Source: Anaerofustis sp. (lineage in GTDB: Bacteria > Bacillota > Clostridia > Eubacteriales > Anaerofustaceae). From it: DNA of 30,906 nucleotides. The first letter of the stretch is position 1; the number at the start of each line of letters is the position of its first letter. Positions 15,645 to 24,414 of this stretch are shown one piece after another. Where the stretch lies: assembly GCF_019420015.1 (NCBI RefSeq), contig NZ_JAHZIA010000005.1, positions 1 through 30,906 of the forward strand, read 5' to 3'. Below the pieces are notes generated by a model that was not told where the DNA came from, ran no database searches, and was given only the letters and a program-made list of their open reading frames with translations. Made by a program: the position numbers and the translations under genes.

Positions 15645-17129
15645 TTATTCGCTCAAACACATTTTAACGGATTTTATCCAACCGTTATAAAGTTCATCTC
15701 TTTTTTCATCCGATATTTTACTTGTAAAAACTTTTTCCGTACATCTTACTTTTTTTAACTCGTCAGTACTTTCCCATACTCCCGTAGCCAGTCCGGAAAG
15801 AAATGCAGCACCCAAAGCTGTGGATTCGGTACATTTCGGTCTGTTTATAGGACAATTCAACATATCTGCCTGAAACTGCATAATAAAATCATTTTTACAA
15901 GCACCTCCGTCTACCATAAGCTCTTTTAACGGTACATTGCTGTCTTCAACTATAGCCCCAAGCAAGTCTTTCGTTTGATAACATATACTTTCAAGAGCAG
16001 CCCTTACCAAGTGCGCCTTATTTGCACCTCTCGTGATTCCCGTTATAATACCTTTGGCATACATATTCCAATAAGGAGCTCCAAGTCCCGTAAATGAAGG
16101 AACAATATATACTCCGTTTGTATCCTCAACGCTCATGGCAAGATTGTAGGTTTCCTGAGCCGTTTGTATTATCCCCATTTCATCTCTGAGCCACTGAACA
16201 ACCGCTCCCCCTATAAATACACTTCCCTCAAGAGCATATGTCACTTTACCGTCTATACCGTATGCTATTGTGGTAAGAAGTCCGTTTTTTGATTTTATAG
16301 GAGCCTTTCCCGTATTCATAAGAAGAAACAATCCCGTTCCGTATGTATTTTTTGCTTCTCCTACATTATAACATCCTTGACCGAACAAAGCCGCTTGCTG
16401 GTCTCCGGCAATACCGGATATCGGTATTTCCATACCTAAAATTTCTTTATCCGTATACCCTGCCACTGTACTGCTGTCTATTACCTTTGGAAGCATATTT
16501 TCATTTATATTTAGAGCTTTTAATATCTCTTTATCCCAGCATAAATCATGTATATTATAAAGCATGGTTCTTGAAGCATTTGTATAATCCGTCACATGAC
16601 ACTTGCCTTTTGTCAAATTATATATCAACCAGGTATCTATCGTACCGAAAAGAAGCTTTCCTTTCTCTGCCTTTTCCCTTGCACCTTCAACATTGTCAAG
16701 TATCCATCTTATCTTTGTTGCCGAAAAATAAGCATCTATTTTAAGCCCTGTTGCATCCAGTATATAATTTTCATATCCGTCCTTACAAAGATTTTCACAT
16801 ATATCCGCCGTACGTCTGCACTGCCATACAATTGCATTATATATTGGATACCCAGTGTCTTTATCCCATATAACAGTCGTTTCACGCTGATTTGTTATAC
16901 CTATCCCCTTTATATCCTTAATATTGACACCTGACTTTTGCACGCATTGCTTTAGAGTAAACAGTTGGGTCATCCATATTTCCATCGCATCGTGCTCAAC
17001 ATATCCGGCTTTTGGGTATATCTGTTTAAACTCACGTTGCTCTACACTTACAATATTCGCATCATTGTCAAATAAAATCGTTCTACAACTGGTCGTTCCT
17101 TGATCTATAGCTAAAATATACTTTTTCAT
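15645..17129 (-). CDS. glpK: Glycerol kinase
   Basis: A FGGY-family kinase that makes sn-glycerol 3-phosphate from glycerol and ATP, 494 residues, normal length. Visible motifs are the N-terminal phosphate loop AIDQGTTSCR (7-16), the glycerol-binding GITNQRETTVIWD (77-89), SGIAGDQQAALFGQ (238-251), NTYGTGLFLL and the C-terminal VDGGACKNDFIMQ. The loop that in Gram-positive cocci and bacilli carries the HPr-phosphorylated His (YHFYG type) here reads GYTDKEILGMEIPISG (224-239) with no histidine, so PTS activation by that route looks absent. It is a single-gene unit with its own promoter and terminator; no glpF, glpD or glpP is adjacent. Confidence 0.97.
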   Translation of the reverse strand: MKKYILAIDQGTTSCRTILFDNDANIVSVEQREFKQIYPKAGYVEHDAMEIWMTQLFTLKQCVQKSGVNIKDIKGIGITNQRETTVIWDKDTGYPIYNAIVWQCRRTADICENLCKDGYENYILDATGLKIDAYFSATKIRWILDNVEGAREKAEKGKLLFGTIDTWLIYNLTKGKCHVTDYTNASRTMLYNIHDLCWDKEILKALNINENMLPKVIDSSTVAGYTDKEILGMEIPISGIAGDQQAALFGQGCYNVGEAKNTYGTGLFLLMNTGKAPIKSKNGLLTTIAYGIDGKVTYALEGSVFIGGAVVQWLRDEMGIIQTAQETYNLAMSVEDTNGVYIVPSFTGLGAPYWNMYAKGIITGITRGANKAHLVRAALESICYQTKDLLGAIVEDSNVPLKELMVDGGACKNDFIMQFQADMLNCPINRPKCTESTALGAAFLSGLATGVWESTDELKKVRCTEKVFTSKISDEKRDELYNGWIKSVKMCLSE

Positions 17130-17158
17130 ATACGCACCTCTTTAGTCTTTATATTTAT

Positions 17159-17187
17159 ATTATACTTGTTATGTATACGTTTAGCAA
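17159..17187 (-). promoter_or_regulatory. Sigma-A promoter of glpK
   Basis: On the minus strand TTGCTA (17182-17187), a 17-nt spacer and a perfect TATAAT (17159-17164), about 30 nt before the glpK start codon; AGAGGTG lies 5 nt before ATG. Confidence 0.7.
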
Positions 17188-17213
17188 TGATAACTTAATC
17201 ATAAAAATCAAAT

Positions 17214-17243
17214 AAAAAAAACACCTTATTAGGTGTTTTTTTT
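17214..17243 (-). terminator. Terminator of the surface-protein gene
   Basis: A stem of eight A plus CACCT (17214-17226) pairs with AGGTG and T (17231-17243) around the loop TATT, 3 nt after the stop codon. Confidence 0.88.
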
Positions 17244-17246
17244 ATT

Positions 17247-18725
17247 TTAAGCAAATTTCTTTTTAAGCACTGCCAAAAGAGCTACTAAACTAACCAAAGT
17301 ACTTCCTATAAAAAATGTAAGATTATTGTCATCTGAAGTATCAGGACTTTGAACATCGCCTTTATCGTTGTTGCTACCATTATTATTTTCCGTTACTGTT
17401 CCTGTACCAGTACTGTCATTTTCACCTTTATTGTCGTCCTTGTCATTATCTTTGTTTTCGGTAACAATCCCTGTATCGTCAACTTTTTCATCATTTACGG
17501 TTACATCACCGTTACCTTTGTTAACAATACTTACTCCACCATTTTCTACATTCAAGTCAAGGCTACCGTTAAGAATTTCTATTTCATCGCCTTTTTTTGC
17601 CGATTCAATTTTATTTTTCATTTCCTCAACTGTTCCTACCATATATGTAGAACTACTTTCGCCTGATTTCTTATAACCTATAGCTATCATATCATCCGCA
17701 ACATATTCAGGATTAATTTCTTTGGCATAAGTACCGCCTGAAATTGAAACTTTGGCATCACCAGAAACCTTAGTGATCTCACCTGAAACATTTCCGCCTT
17801 TTAATGATACAACTGCCTCTTCTTTTGCCGCAATATTTCCGTTTATATCTCCGCCGTTTACAACAAGTTCAGGACCTTTTACTCCCTCTACTTTATTTTC
17901 TGTATCTACTTGTACGATTACATCTCCGTCTACTTTTACTCCGTCATTAACGACTATTTTAGAATCGCTGTACTGAGGATCCCAAGAAAGTGCAAATATT
18001 GCCGCTGCGCCGTCTACAGCTTTTAACGTTCCGCCGTTTACTTCAGCTTTTCCCCAGTTCTGAATTGCAGAGCCACCTTCTCCCGTGGTTTCGATAAGTC
18101 CTCCGTTTACATTAAGAACTCCGTTATCGTCATTTTTAACTGCTATAAAAGTATTTCTTAAAACACTTCCGTCTTCCACATTCAAAGTAGCGCCTAAATT
18201 ACGTATTAAAGAACTAAAACCTGATGTATTCTCAACAGTTGCATTTTTTATGGTCATTGTTCCTTGATTATCTATTACATACCAAGAATTTCCACCGTTA
18301 CTTCCTTGTACACCCTTTTCATTTGAACGAGTAAATGTTCCGCCGTTAATATTAACTTCTCCGCCTTTATTGTTTACAAGAGCACCTTTACCGTGAACGG
18401 TATTATCAACCTTACCCTCTCCTTCTATTGTGAGGTTACCGTTGTTGGTTATGGTATGCTTGCTGCCTTCATTCGTAAGCGTATATTTACCTAAATCAAT
18501 TGTTATGTTTTTGCCTTGTTCTATTGTTACACTCTCAGTAACATCATCCAAAAGCATAACTGTTTTACCGTCTGCATTGTCGATTGCTTCCTGTAGAGTT
18601 TGGTATTTTGTACCGTCAACTTCGGCAACCTCTGTGCCAGCAGCAAAAATACTTGAAGTAAAAGCAAATGAAACCATACATAAAACCATAATGCTCATTA
18701 AAATTTTCTTGCTGATTTTTTTCAT
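17247..18725 (-). CDS. Secreted beta-solenoid surface protein with C-terminal anchor
   Basis: A 492-residue protein with a Sec signal peptide (basic MKKISKK, hydrophobic core 9-25, cleavage probably near SIFA-A at 28-29). Residues about 70-340 consist of short beta-strand turns with repeated VNGG/INGG/LKGG/ISGG motifs, as in right-handed beta-helix adhesins and polysaccharide-interacting proteins. A threonine-, asparagine- and aspartate-rich linker (about 412-460) follows, then SPDTSDDNN, a hydrophobic segment (about 470-486) and a KKK tail. This matches a sortase anchor layout, but the usual G of LPxTG/SPxTG is S. GGAGG lies 5 nt before ATG. I do not know its ligand. Its upstream region holds an exact inverted repeat. 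Confidence 0.85.
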   Translation of the reverse strand: MKKISKKILMSIMVLCMVSFAFTSSIFAAGTEVAEVDGTKYQTLQEAIDNADGKTVMLLDDVTESVTIEQGKNITIDLGKYTLTNEGSKHTITNNGNLTIEGEGKVDNTVHGKGALVNNKGGEVNINGGTFTRSNEKGVQGSNGGNSWYVIDNQGTMTIKNATVENTSGFSSLIRNLGATLNVEDGSVLRNTFIAVKNDDNGVLNVNGGLIETTGEGGSAIQNWGKAEVNGGTLKAVDGAAAIFALSWDPQYSDSKIVVNDGVKVDGDVIVQVDTENKVEGVKGPELVVNGGDINGNIAAKEEAVVSLKGGNVSGEITKVSGDAKVSISGGTYAKEINPEYVADDMIAIGYKKSGESSSTYMVGTVEEMKNKIESAKKGDEIEILNGSLDLNVENGGVSIVNKGNGDVTVNDEKVDDTGIVTENKDNDKDDNKGENDSTGTGTVTENNNGSNNDKGDVQSPDTSDDNNLTFFIGSTLVSLVALLAVLKKKFA

Positions 18726-18772
18726 AATATCCTCCGAAACTGTATTTTATATACATACCCGAATACAAAATG

Positions 18773-18788
18773 CTACTTTTTGTGACAT
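18773..18788 (+). repeat. Left arm of a 16-bp perfect inverted repeat
   Basis: CTACTTTTTGTGACAT, the exact reverse complement of 18884-18899; the arms enclose 95 nt. It lies 48-63 nt upstream of the surface-protein start codon. The interval between the arms is AT-rich and has -10-like TATAAA elements but no clear complete promoter. Confidence 0.9.
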
Positions 18789-18883
18789 ATAGTTTATAAT
18801 TTTTATAAAATTACTTCATACTCGGGAAATACATATTTTGTTCTTATTTTTTTGTATAAAGTTGCTTTTGCTTGTTTTTTTTA

Positions 18884-18899
18884 ATGTCACAAAAAGTAG
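18884..18899 (-). repeat. Right arm of a 16-bp perfect inverted repeat
   Basis: ATGTCACAAAAAGTAG, the partner of 18773-18788. Identity stops at both ends of the arm. The remaining stretch to the deoD terminator (18900-19016) shows nothing recognisable. Confidence 0.9.
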
Positions 18900-19016
18900 A
18901 CATTTTTACGAAACTTTTATAAAATTTTCATCTGTAAAGTGAATATATATAAGTTTTAAATAACAAAAATCGATATTTTCACCCGGCAAACACTAAACCA
19001 ATAAAAAACAAAAATA

Positions 19017-19043
19017 AAAAAGCATTATAAAATAATGCTTTTT
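19017..19043 (-). terminator. Terminator of the rel-deoD operon
   Basis: A perfect 12-bp stem AAAAAGCATTAT (19017-19028/19032-19043) with a 3-nt loop, 20 nt after the deoD stop codon. Confidence 0.85.
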
Positions 19044-19063
19044 ATATATGACAAAGTATATTT

Positions 19064-19774
19064 CTATTCAGCAAAACTTTCTAGCGCAAGCGTTATCATG
19101 TCGTTAAGCTTTGTTTCTCTTTCTTTGCTTGAAAGTATCGTATCCGTATAAATAAAATGATCGCTTACGGTAAACATACCAAGAGCTTTTTTATTCAAAC
19201 TTGCCGCAACACTGTATAGCCCTGCAGCTTCCATTTCCACTCCCAAAATCCCAAGCTCTTTCCATCTCTTCCAGCCTTCACTGCCTTGAGCATAAAAATT
19301 GTCGCTTGAAAGTATATTCCCTATCTTAACATCAATATTTAACTCATTGGCCTTATTGTATGCTTTAATAAGCAGCTTAAAATCAGCGATTGGAGCAAAG
19401 GTTCCATCCAAATGAAACTGAGAAGCAAAGTTTGAGTTCGTGCTTGCACCTTGTGCGATTATTACATCATTTACTTTAACATCTTCGCTGTATCCTCCGC
19501 AGCTTCCTATTCTTATAATATTTTCCACGCCGTAAAAGCTGTAGAGTTCATGAGAATAAATGGAAATCGAAGGTATTCCCATCCCAGAACCCATTACTGA
19601 TATTTTCTTTCCTTTATAACTTCCGCTGTAACCTAACATACCTCTGACATTGGTTACTTCTCTTGCTTCTTCCAAAAAATGTTCGGCAATATATTTTGCC
19701 CTCAAAGGATCCCCCGGCATTAATACCGTTTTATGAAAATCCCCTTCTTTTGCGTTTATATGAGGTGTTGCCAT
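19064..19774 (-). CDS. deoD: Purine nucleoside phosphorylase, DeoD type
   Basis: A hexameric-type phosphorylase that splits purine (deoxy)nucleosides with phosphate into base and (deoxy)ribose 1-phosphate. At 236 residues it aligns with E. coli DeoD along its length: MATPHINA at the start, the phosphate-binding MPGDPLRAKYIAE with Arg25, NVRGMLGYSG (Arg44), IRIGSCGG (Arg88), the ribose-binding VEMEA (179-183) and the catalytic Asp205 in TVSDH with a nearby Arg219. It begins 27 nt after rel with GGGAGG, so the two share a transcript. This links purine salvage with ppGpp turnover; that functional reading is inference. Confidence 0.97.
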   Translation of the reverse strand: MATPHINAKEGDFHKTVLMPGDPLRAKYIAEHFLEEAREVTNVRGMLGYSGSYKGKKISVMGSGMGIPSISIYSHELYSFYGVENIIRIGSCGGYSEDVKVNDVIIAQGASTNSNFASQFHLDGTFAPIADFKLLIKAYNKANELNIDVKIGNILSSDNFYAQGSEGWKRWKELGILGVEMEAAGLYSVAASLNKKALGMFTVSDHFIYTDTILSSKERETKLNDMITLALESFAE

Positions 19775-19801
19775 TTATATTCCTCCCTACGTATAAATAT
19801 T

Positions 19802-21961
19802 TTACACTCTGTATACTTCTTTTATTCCCTGTACATTTTTTAATTTTCTGAACAAATCTTCCAACTCCATAGTGTTATGGACATGTAAACTTATATTCAC
19901 AACAGAACCATACTTATTATCGGAAGCTGCAGAAAAATTAGACATATTGAAACCTTCATTGCTTATTATGGTAGTAATCTCGGCAGAAAGTCCTATCCTG
20001 TCATTTGCTGTTATTTTTATATCCGCTTCAAAGGTTTTGTTTTCTTTAAGTACATCTCTGTTCCAGGATACATTGATAAGCCTTTCCTGATTGATGGAAT
20101 TACCTACATTTATGCAGTCTGCTCTGTGTATTGAAACCCCTCTGTTTTTTGTTATATAACCTACTATGTTATCTCCGGGAACAGGATTACAACAATTTGA
20201 AAAGAATACGGCAAGATCGGTATACCCCTGAACATTTATGGCATTTTCATTCTTGCTCTTTTTGTTTTTAACTAATTTTATCTCTTTTTCTTTTTCTTCT
20301 TCGTTAAATTCTTCTTTAAAATTATCTTTTATCCTTTGAAATACAAGGCCGCTTTTCAAACCTCCGTAACCAATTGCAGAGTATAGATCGTCCCATGTAT
20401 TAACGTTAAATCTTTTCTTCACAAATTCCAAATGCCCGTTTGTAACGATTGTATTTAAAGAATAGCCGTCTTTCTTAACTTCTTTTTCCAGGGCTTCTTT
20501 GCCTCTTATTATATTTTCTTCTCTGTCAGCCTTTTTAAAGAAAGTTTTGATTTTTGTCTTCGCATGCGAACTTTTAACTATATTCAGCCAATCTCTGCTT
20601 GGACCTTTTGAATTCGGAGAAGTAATGATATTTACTATATCTCCGTTTTGAAGTTTATAGGTAAGAGGAACCATCTTTCCGTTTACTTTGGCTCCGACAC
20701 ACTGATTTCCGATATCGGAATGTATCCTATACGCAAAATCTATCGGACATGCTCCGCTTGGAAGCTGTATAACTTTGGAATTCGGAGTAAATACAAACAC
20801 TTCATCGGTAAATAAATCGAACTTTATTCCTTCCATAAATTCATCTGAATTTTCAAGTTCATTTTCCATCTCCATAAGTTCTCTTATCCAAATAAGCCTT
20901 TTTTCAAAATCTCCGTCTTTTTTGCCTGAAGTACCTTCTTTGTATTTCCAGTGAGCCGCGATACCATACTCTGCGGTTCTGTGCATTTCATATGTTCTTA
21001 TTTGAATTTCAAAAGGTTCTGAACCCTTGGTAAATACCGTTGTATGAAGAGACTGATACATATTAGGTTTAGGCATTGCTATATAATCTTTAAATCTTCC
21101 GGGCATCGGATTCCAAAGGGTATGTGCCATCCCGAGTACACCGTAACAATCTTTTATGGAATCAACCAACACCCTTATTGCAAACAAATCATATATCTCT
21201 TCAAAGGCCTTTCCTTTTTTCATTTTTCTGTATATAGAATAAAAATGTTTCGGACGCCCTTCTATTTTGGCTTTTATTCCCGATTCTTTAAGCACTTTTC
21301 CGAGTATATATTTAACATTGTCGATAAAAGCTTCTCTCTCTTCTCTTTTTAATGCAACCTTTCTTGCTATATCATGATAGGCTTCTGGATCCAAATACAA
21401 CAAAGCCAAATCTTCAAGCTCCCATTTTATTTTCGATATACCAAGCCTATGTGCAATAGGAGCATAAATATCAAGGGTTTCTTTTGCCTTTTGCTTTTGT
21501 TTATCCGGTCTCATAGCAGATAAAGTTCTCATATTATGCAGTCTGTCGGCAAGCTTTATGATAACAACCCTTACATCATTCGCCATGGCTATTACCATTT
21601 TTCTTAAATTTTCGGCCTCTCTCTGCTCCTTTGTCACGAACTGAAGTTTCCCTATTTTGGTCACTCCGTCAACGAGATTTGCAATATTTTCGTTAAAATT
21701 TGTTTTTATCATTTCATAACTGGCAGAAGTATCTTCGATAACATCATGCAGTATTGCAGCACAAATCGTATCCGTATCCATGTGTAAATCCGCTAAAATA
21801 AAGGCTACTTCAAGAGGATGTGAAATATACGGTTCTCCGGAATAGCGGGTTTGGTTTTTATGGGCATCTTTGGCAAGTAAATAAGCACGCTCAATTATTT
21901 CAAAATTTGCATCTTTTGAATACTCTTTAATTCTTGTTTCCAATCTTTTTAGAAGTTCCAT
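19802..21961 (-). CDS. rel: Bifunctional (p)ppGpp synthetase/hydrolase Rel
   Basis: The stringent-response enzyme, 719 residues. The N-terminal HD hydrolase domain has SGEPYISHPLEVA (41-53) and HDVIEDT (72-78), with LADRLHNMRTL further on. The synthetase domain has GRPKHFYSIYRKM (235-247), YDLFAIRVLVD and GRFKDYIAMPKPNMYQSLHT (written here at family-motif level). TGS (VFTPNSKVIQLPSGA) and a Cys-containing conserved region (FFSNCCNPVPGD), then a C-terminal ACT domain (about 645-719), complete the long Rel layout. Intact HD and synthetase motifs support both activities. GGAGGG lies 5 nt before ATG and deoD follows. Confidence 0.97.
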   Translation of the reverse strand: MELLKRLETRIKEYSKDANFEIIERAYLLAKDAHKNQTRYSGEPYISHPLEVAFILADLHMDTDTICAAILHDVIEDTSASYEMIKTNFNENIANLVDGVTKIGKLQFVTKEQREAENLRKMVIAMANDVRVVIIKLADRLHNMRTLSAMRPDKQKQKAKETLDIYAPIAHRLGISKIKWELEDLALLYLDPEAYHDIARKVALKREEREAFIDNVKYILGKVLKESGIKAKIEGRPKHFYSIYRKMKKGKAFEEIYDLFAIRVLVDSIKDCYGVLGMAHTLWNPMPGRFKDYIAMPKPNMYQSLHTTVFTKGSEPFEIQIRTYEMHRTAEYGIAAHWKYKEGTSGKKDGDFEKRLIWIRELMEMENELENSDEFMEGIKFDLFTDEVFVFTPNSKVIQLPSGACPIDFAYRIHSDIGNQCVGAKVNGKMVPLTYKLQNGDIVNIITSPNSKGPSRDWLNIVKSSHAKTKIKTFFKKADREENIIRGKEALEKEVKKDGYSLNTIVTNGHLEFVKKRFNVNTWDDLYSAIGYGGLKSGLVFQRIKDNFKEEFNEEEKEKEIKLVKNKKSKNENAINVQGYTDLAVFFSNCCNPVPGDNIVGYITKNRGVSIHRADCINVGNSINQERLINVSWNRDVLKENKTFEADIKITANDRIGLSAEITTIISNEGFNMSNFSAASDNKYGSVVNISLHVHNTMELEDLFRKLKNVQGIKEVYRV

Positions 21962-22019
21962 ATTAGCCCTCCCATTTATTTATATAAACACTGTAAAAAG
22001 CACTTAATTATTATCTTTT

Positions 22020-22048
22020 ATAATAGCATAAACATAACATTTGTTCAA
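22020..22048 (-). promoter_or_regulatory. Sigma-A promoter of rel-deoD
   Basis: On the minus strand TTGAAC (22043-22048), a 17-nt spacer ending in TGC, and TATTAT (22020-22025), about 60 nt before the rel start codon. Confidence 0.75.
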
Positions 22049-22401
22049 CTTTATTGATTAAATATTATACCCCAAAACAATGTATAAAATTAATATATTA
22101 TGAATGATATTTACTAAAATAAAACACTTTATAAAAAGGCATTATGCAAATATTTATATCTTATATTTAAATAAACGTACATTTTCCGACTTTCTTAAAA
22201 TAAATTTTATTTTGACTTAAAATCTTAAATTCAATGAATTATCATATAAATATTTCTATTTTGGCAAACCGGAATTTATAAAATCTTACAGGGACTAATT
22301 ATATAGAAATTATATAAAACCCCTCTTTTGATTAGGAAATAAAACAAAGTTAACATATTATGATAATTACAATGATTTTTCCCATTAAAATGATAATATA
22401 A
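22049..22401. other. Noncoding gap between rel and metG promoters
   Basis: About 350 AT-rich nt between two divergent promoters. I see no open frame with a ribosome binding site, no T-box or S-box motif ahead of metG, and no terminator-like hairpin with a T run. Confidence 0.55.
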
Positions 22402-22430
22402 TTGATTTTAAAGGGTATATTTGATAATAT
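22402..22430 (+). promoter_or_regulatory. Candidate promoter of metG-fchA-folD
   Basis: TTGATT (22402-22407), a 17-nt spacer and TAATAT (22425-22430), 38 nt before the chosen metG start; the -10 is only 4/6 to consensus. Confidence 0.5.
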
Positions 22431-22467
22431 AAATTATTATAGCTTTTATTTAAGGAGAACAAGATTA

Positions 22468-24411
22468 ATGAGTAAAAAACCATATTATATTTCAACGGCA
22501 ATTGCTTATACTTCAGGCAAACCTCATATAGGTAATACTTACGAAATCGTTTTGGCAGACAGTATAGCAAGATATAAAAGATTAACCGGATATGACGTAT
22601 ATTTCCAAACGGGAACAGACGAACACGGACAAAAAATAGAAACAAAAGCAAATGAAGCGGGAATAACTCCAAAGGCATTTGTTGACGGCGTTTCAACCGA
22701 AATCCACAGAATCTGGGATATTATGAATACTAGCTATGATAAATTTGTAAGAACGACCGACCCTTACCATGAAAAAAAGGTTCAGCAAATCTTTAAAAAA
22801 TTATATAAACAGGGCGATATATATAAAAGCGAGTACGAAGGAATGTACTGCGAACCATGCGAATCATTCTTCACGGAAAGTCAATTGATTGACGGTAAAT
22901 GCCCGGACTGCGGAAGAGAAGTTACTTACGAAAAAGAAGAAGCATATTTCTTTAAATTAAGTAAATACGCCGATAGATTAATGGAATATATAGATTCTCA
23001 CCCGGAATTTATTCAACCGGAATCAAGAAAAAACGAAATGGTAAATAACTTTTTAAAACCGGGACTTAAGGATTTATGCGTTTCAAGAACAAGTTTCAAA
23101 TGGGGAATCCCCGTAGATTTTGACCCTGGACATGTTGTATACGTATGGATTGACGCTCTTTCAAACTATATTACATTCCTCGGATATGATATCGAAGGTA
23201 AACATGAAGCCCCTTATTTAAAATATTGGCCTGCAGATGTACACCTTATAGGTAAAGATATCTTAAGATTCCATACCCTATACTGGCCTATAATGTTGAT
23301 GGCACTTGATATCCCTCTTCCAAAGCAAATATTCGGACATCCATGGCTGCTTCTTGGAGAAGGAAAAATGAGTAAATCAAAAGGGAATGTTATATACGCA
23401 GACGACTTGGTTGATTTATTCGGAGTAGACAGTGTAAGATATTACCTTTTAAGAGAGATGCCTTTCGCTCAAGACGGAACATTAACTTATGAACAATTGA
23501 TAGACAGAATAAACGGTGAACTTGTAAATATACTTGGAAATCTTGTAAACAGAACAATTGCCATGAGCAAAAAATACTTCGACAGCAAAGTATCAAATCC
23601 TAAAGTAACAGAAGATATAGACAAAGAATTAATCAAAACAATAGAAGATACTCCTAAACTGGTTGAAGAAAAGATGAACGAGTTAAAAGTTGCAGATGCC
23701 ATCAATTTGATTATTTCTCTCGCAAGAAGAAGCAATAAATATATTGATGAAACAATGCCTTGGGTACTTGCAAAAGATGAATCCCAAAGTGACAGATTGA
23801 GAACCGTTTTGTATAATTTGCTAGAATCAATAAGAGTCATAGGTGTTTTGATTACTCCTTTCTTACCGGAAACAGGAGAAAACATCATCAAAATGTTAAA
23901 CACCAAAAATTCTTCATACGAAAGTATATTGCATTTTGGCGGACTTGAAGAAAATATTGTTTTAAATGAATCTTTTGTATTATTTAACAGATTAGATCCA
24001 AAAGAAATATTAAGCAAAATAAACAAAGAAAACAAAAATAATAAAAAAAGCGAAAGCAAACAAGCTAAAAATAAAAGTGAACAACAACAAATAAGTATCG
24101 AAGATTTTGCAAAAATGGATTTGAGAACAGGTAAAATCGTAAATGCAAAAAAACACCCAAATGCAGAAAAACTACTGATACTCGAAGTAATGGTTGGAGA
24201 AGAAAAAAGACAAATCGTTTCAGGAATAGCCAAGTATTTCAAGCCAGAAGAGTTAAAAGATCAAAATGTAGTCGTAGTAACAAATTTAAAACCTGCAAAA
24301 CTAAGAGGAGAACTTTCTGAAGGGATGATTTTAATGGCTGAAGACAAAGACGGAAAACTCACTTTCATTTCTCCGAAAGAAAACATCGAAAGCGGATTAA
24401 AGGTTAGGTAA
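22468..24411 (+). CDS. metG: Methionyl-tRNA synthetase
   Basis: A class I aminoacyl-tRNA synthetase, 647 residues from the chosen start. It has the HIGH-type motif PHIGN (19-23), a zinc knuckle with Cys128, Cys131, Cys145 and Cys148 (CEPC...CPDC), and the KMSKS loop (300-304). The C-terminal about 105 residues are an appended tRNA-binding OB domain (DLRTGKIVNAKKHPNAEKLL), after a Lys/Asn-rich linker. The open frame extends 66 nt further upstream to 22402, but AAGGAG at 22452-22457 and the conserved start MSKKPYYISTAIAY fix ATG 22468. Three nt separate its stop from fchA. Confidence 0.97.
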   Translation: MSKKPYYISTAIAYTSGKPHIGNTYEIVLADSIARYKRLTGYDVYFQTGTDEHGQKIETKANEAGITPKAFVDGVSTEIHRIWDIMNTSYDKFVRTTDPYHEKKVQQIFKKLYKQGDIYKSEYEGMYCEPCESFFTESQLIDGKCPDCGREVTYEKEEAYFFKLSKYADRLMEYIDSHPEFIQPESRKNEMVNNFLKPGLKDLCVSRTSFKWGIPVDFDPGHVVYVWIDALSNYITFLGYDIEGKHEAPYLKYWPADVHLIGKDILRFHTLYWPIMLMALDIPLPKQIFGHPWLLLGEGKMSKSKGNVIYADDLVDLFGVDSVRYYLLREMPFAQDGTLTYEQLIDRINGELVNILGNLVNRTIAMSKKYFDSKVSNPKVTEDIDKELIKTIEDTPKLVEEKMNELKVADAINLIISLARRSNKYIDETMPWVLAKDESQSDRLRTVLYNLLESIRVIGVLITPFLPETGENIIKMLNTKNSSYESILHFGGLEENIVLNESFVLFNRLDPKEILSKINKENKNNKKSESKQAKNKSEQQQISIEDFAKMDLRTGKIVNAKKHPNAEKLLILEVMVGEEKRQIVSGIAKYFKPEELKDQNVVVVTNLKPAKLRGELSEGMILMAEDKDGKLTFISPKENIESGLKVR

Positions 24412-24414
24412 ACT

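Noticed and set aside
17752..18420. Repeated CCGCCGTTTAC-like words on the plus strand, at first suggestive of a repeat array
   Set aside because: They are the reverse complement of the codons for the VNGG/INGG beta-solenoid turns of the surface protein and are irregularly spaced; not CRISPR-like.
22260..22401. S-box or T-box leader in front of metG
   Set aside because: No T-box motif (TGGNACCGCG), no SAM-riboswitch core and no terminator with T run are visible in the plus strand here.
22402..22467. Longer N-terminus for metG beginning at an ATA/ATT-type upstream codon region
   Set aside because: The AAGGAG site at 22452-22457 and the conserved MSKKPYYISTAIAY start fix ATG 22468; the upstream extension overlaps the likely promoter.
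23487..24242. 251-aa antisense open frame within metG, and similar long antisense frames over rel, glpK and the surface-protein gene
   Set aside because: They lie wholly within well-conserved genes, have no ribosome binding sites, and show low-complexity composition typical of reverse-strand reading.
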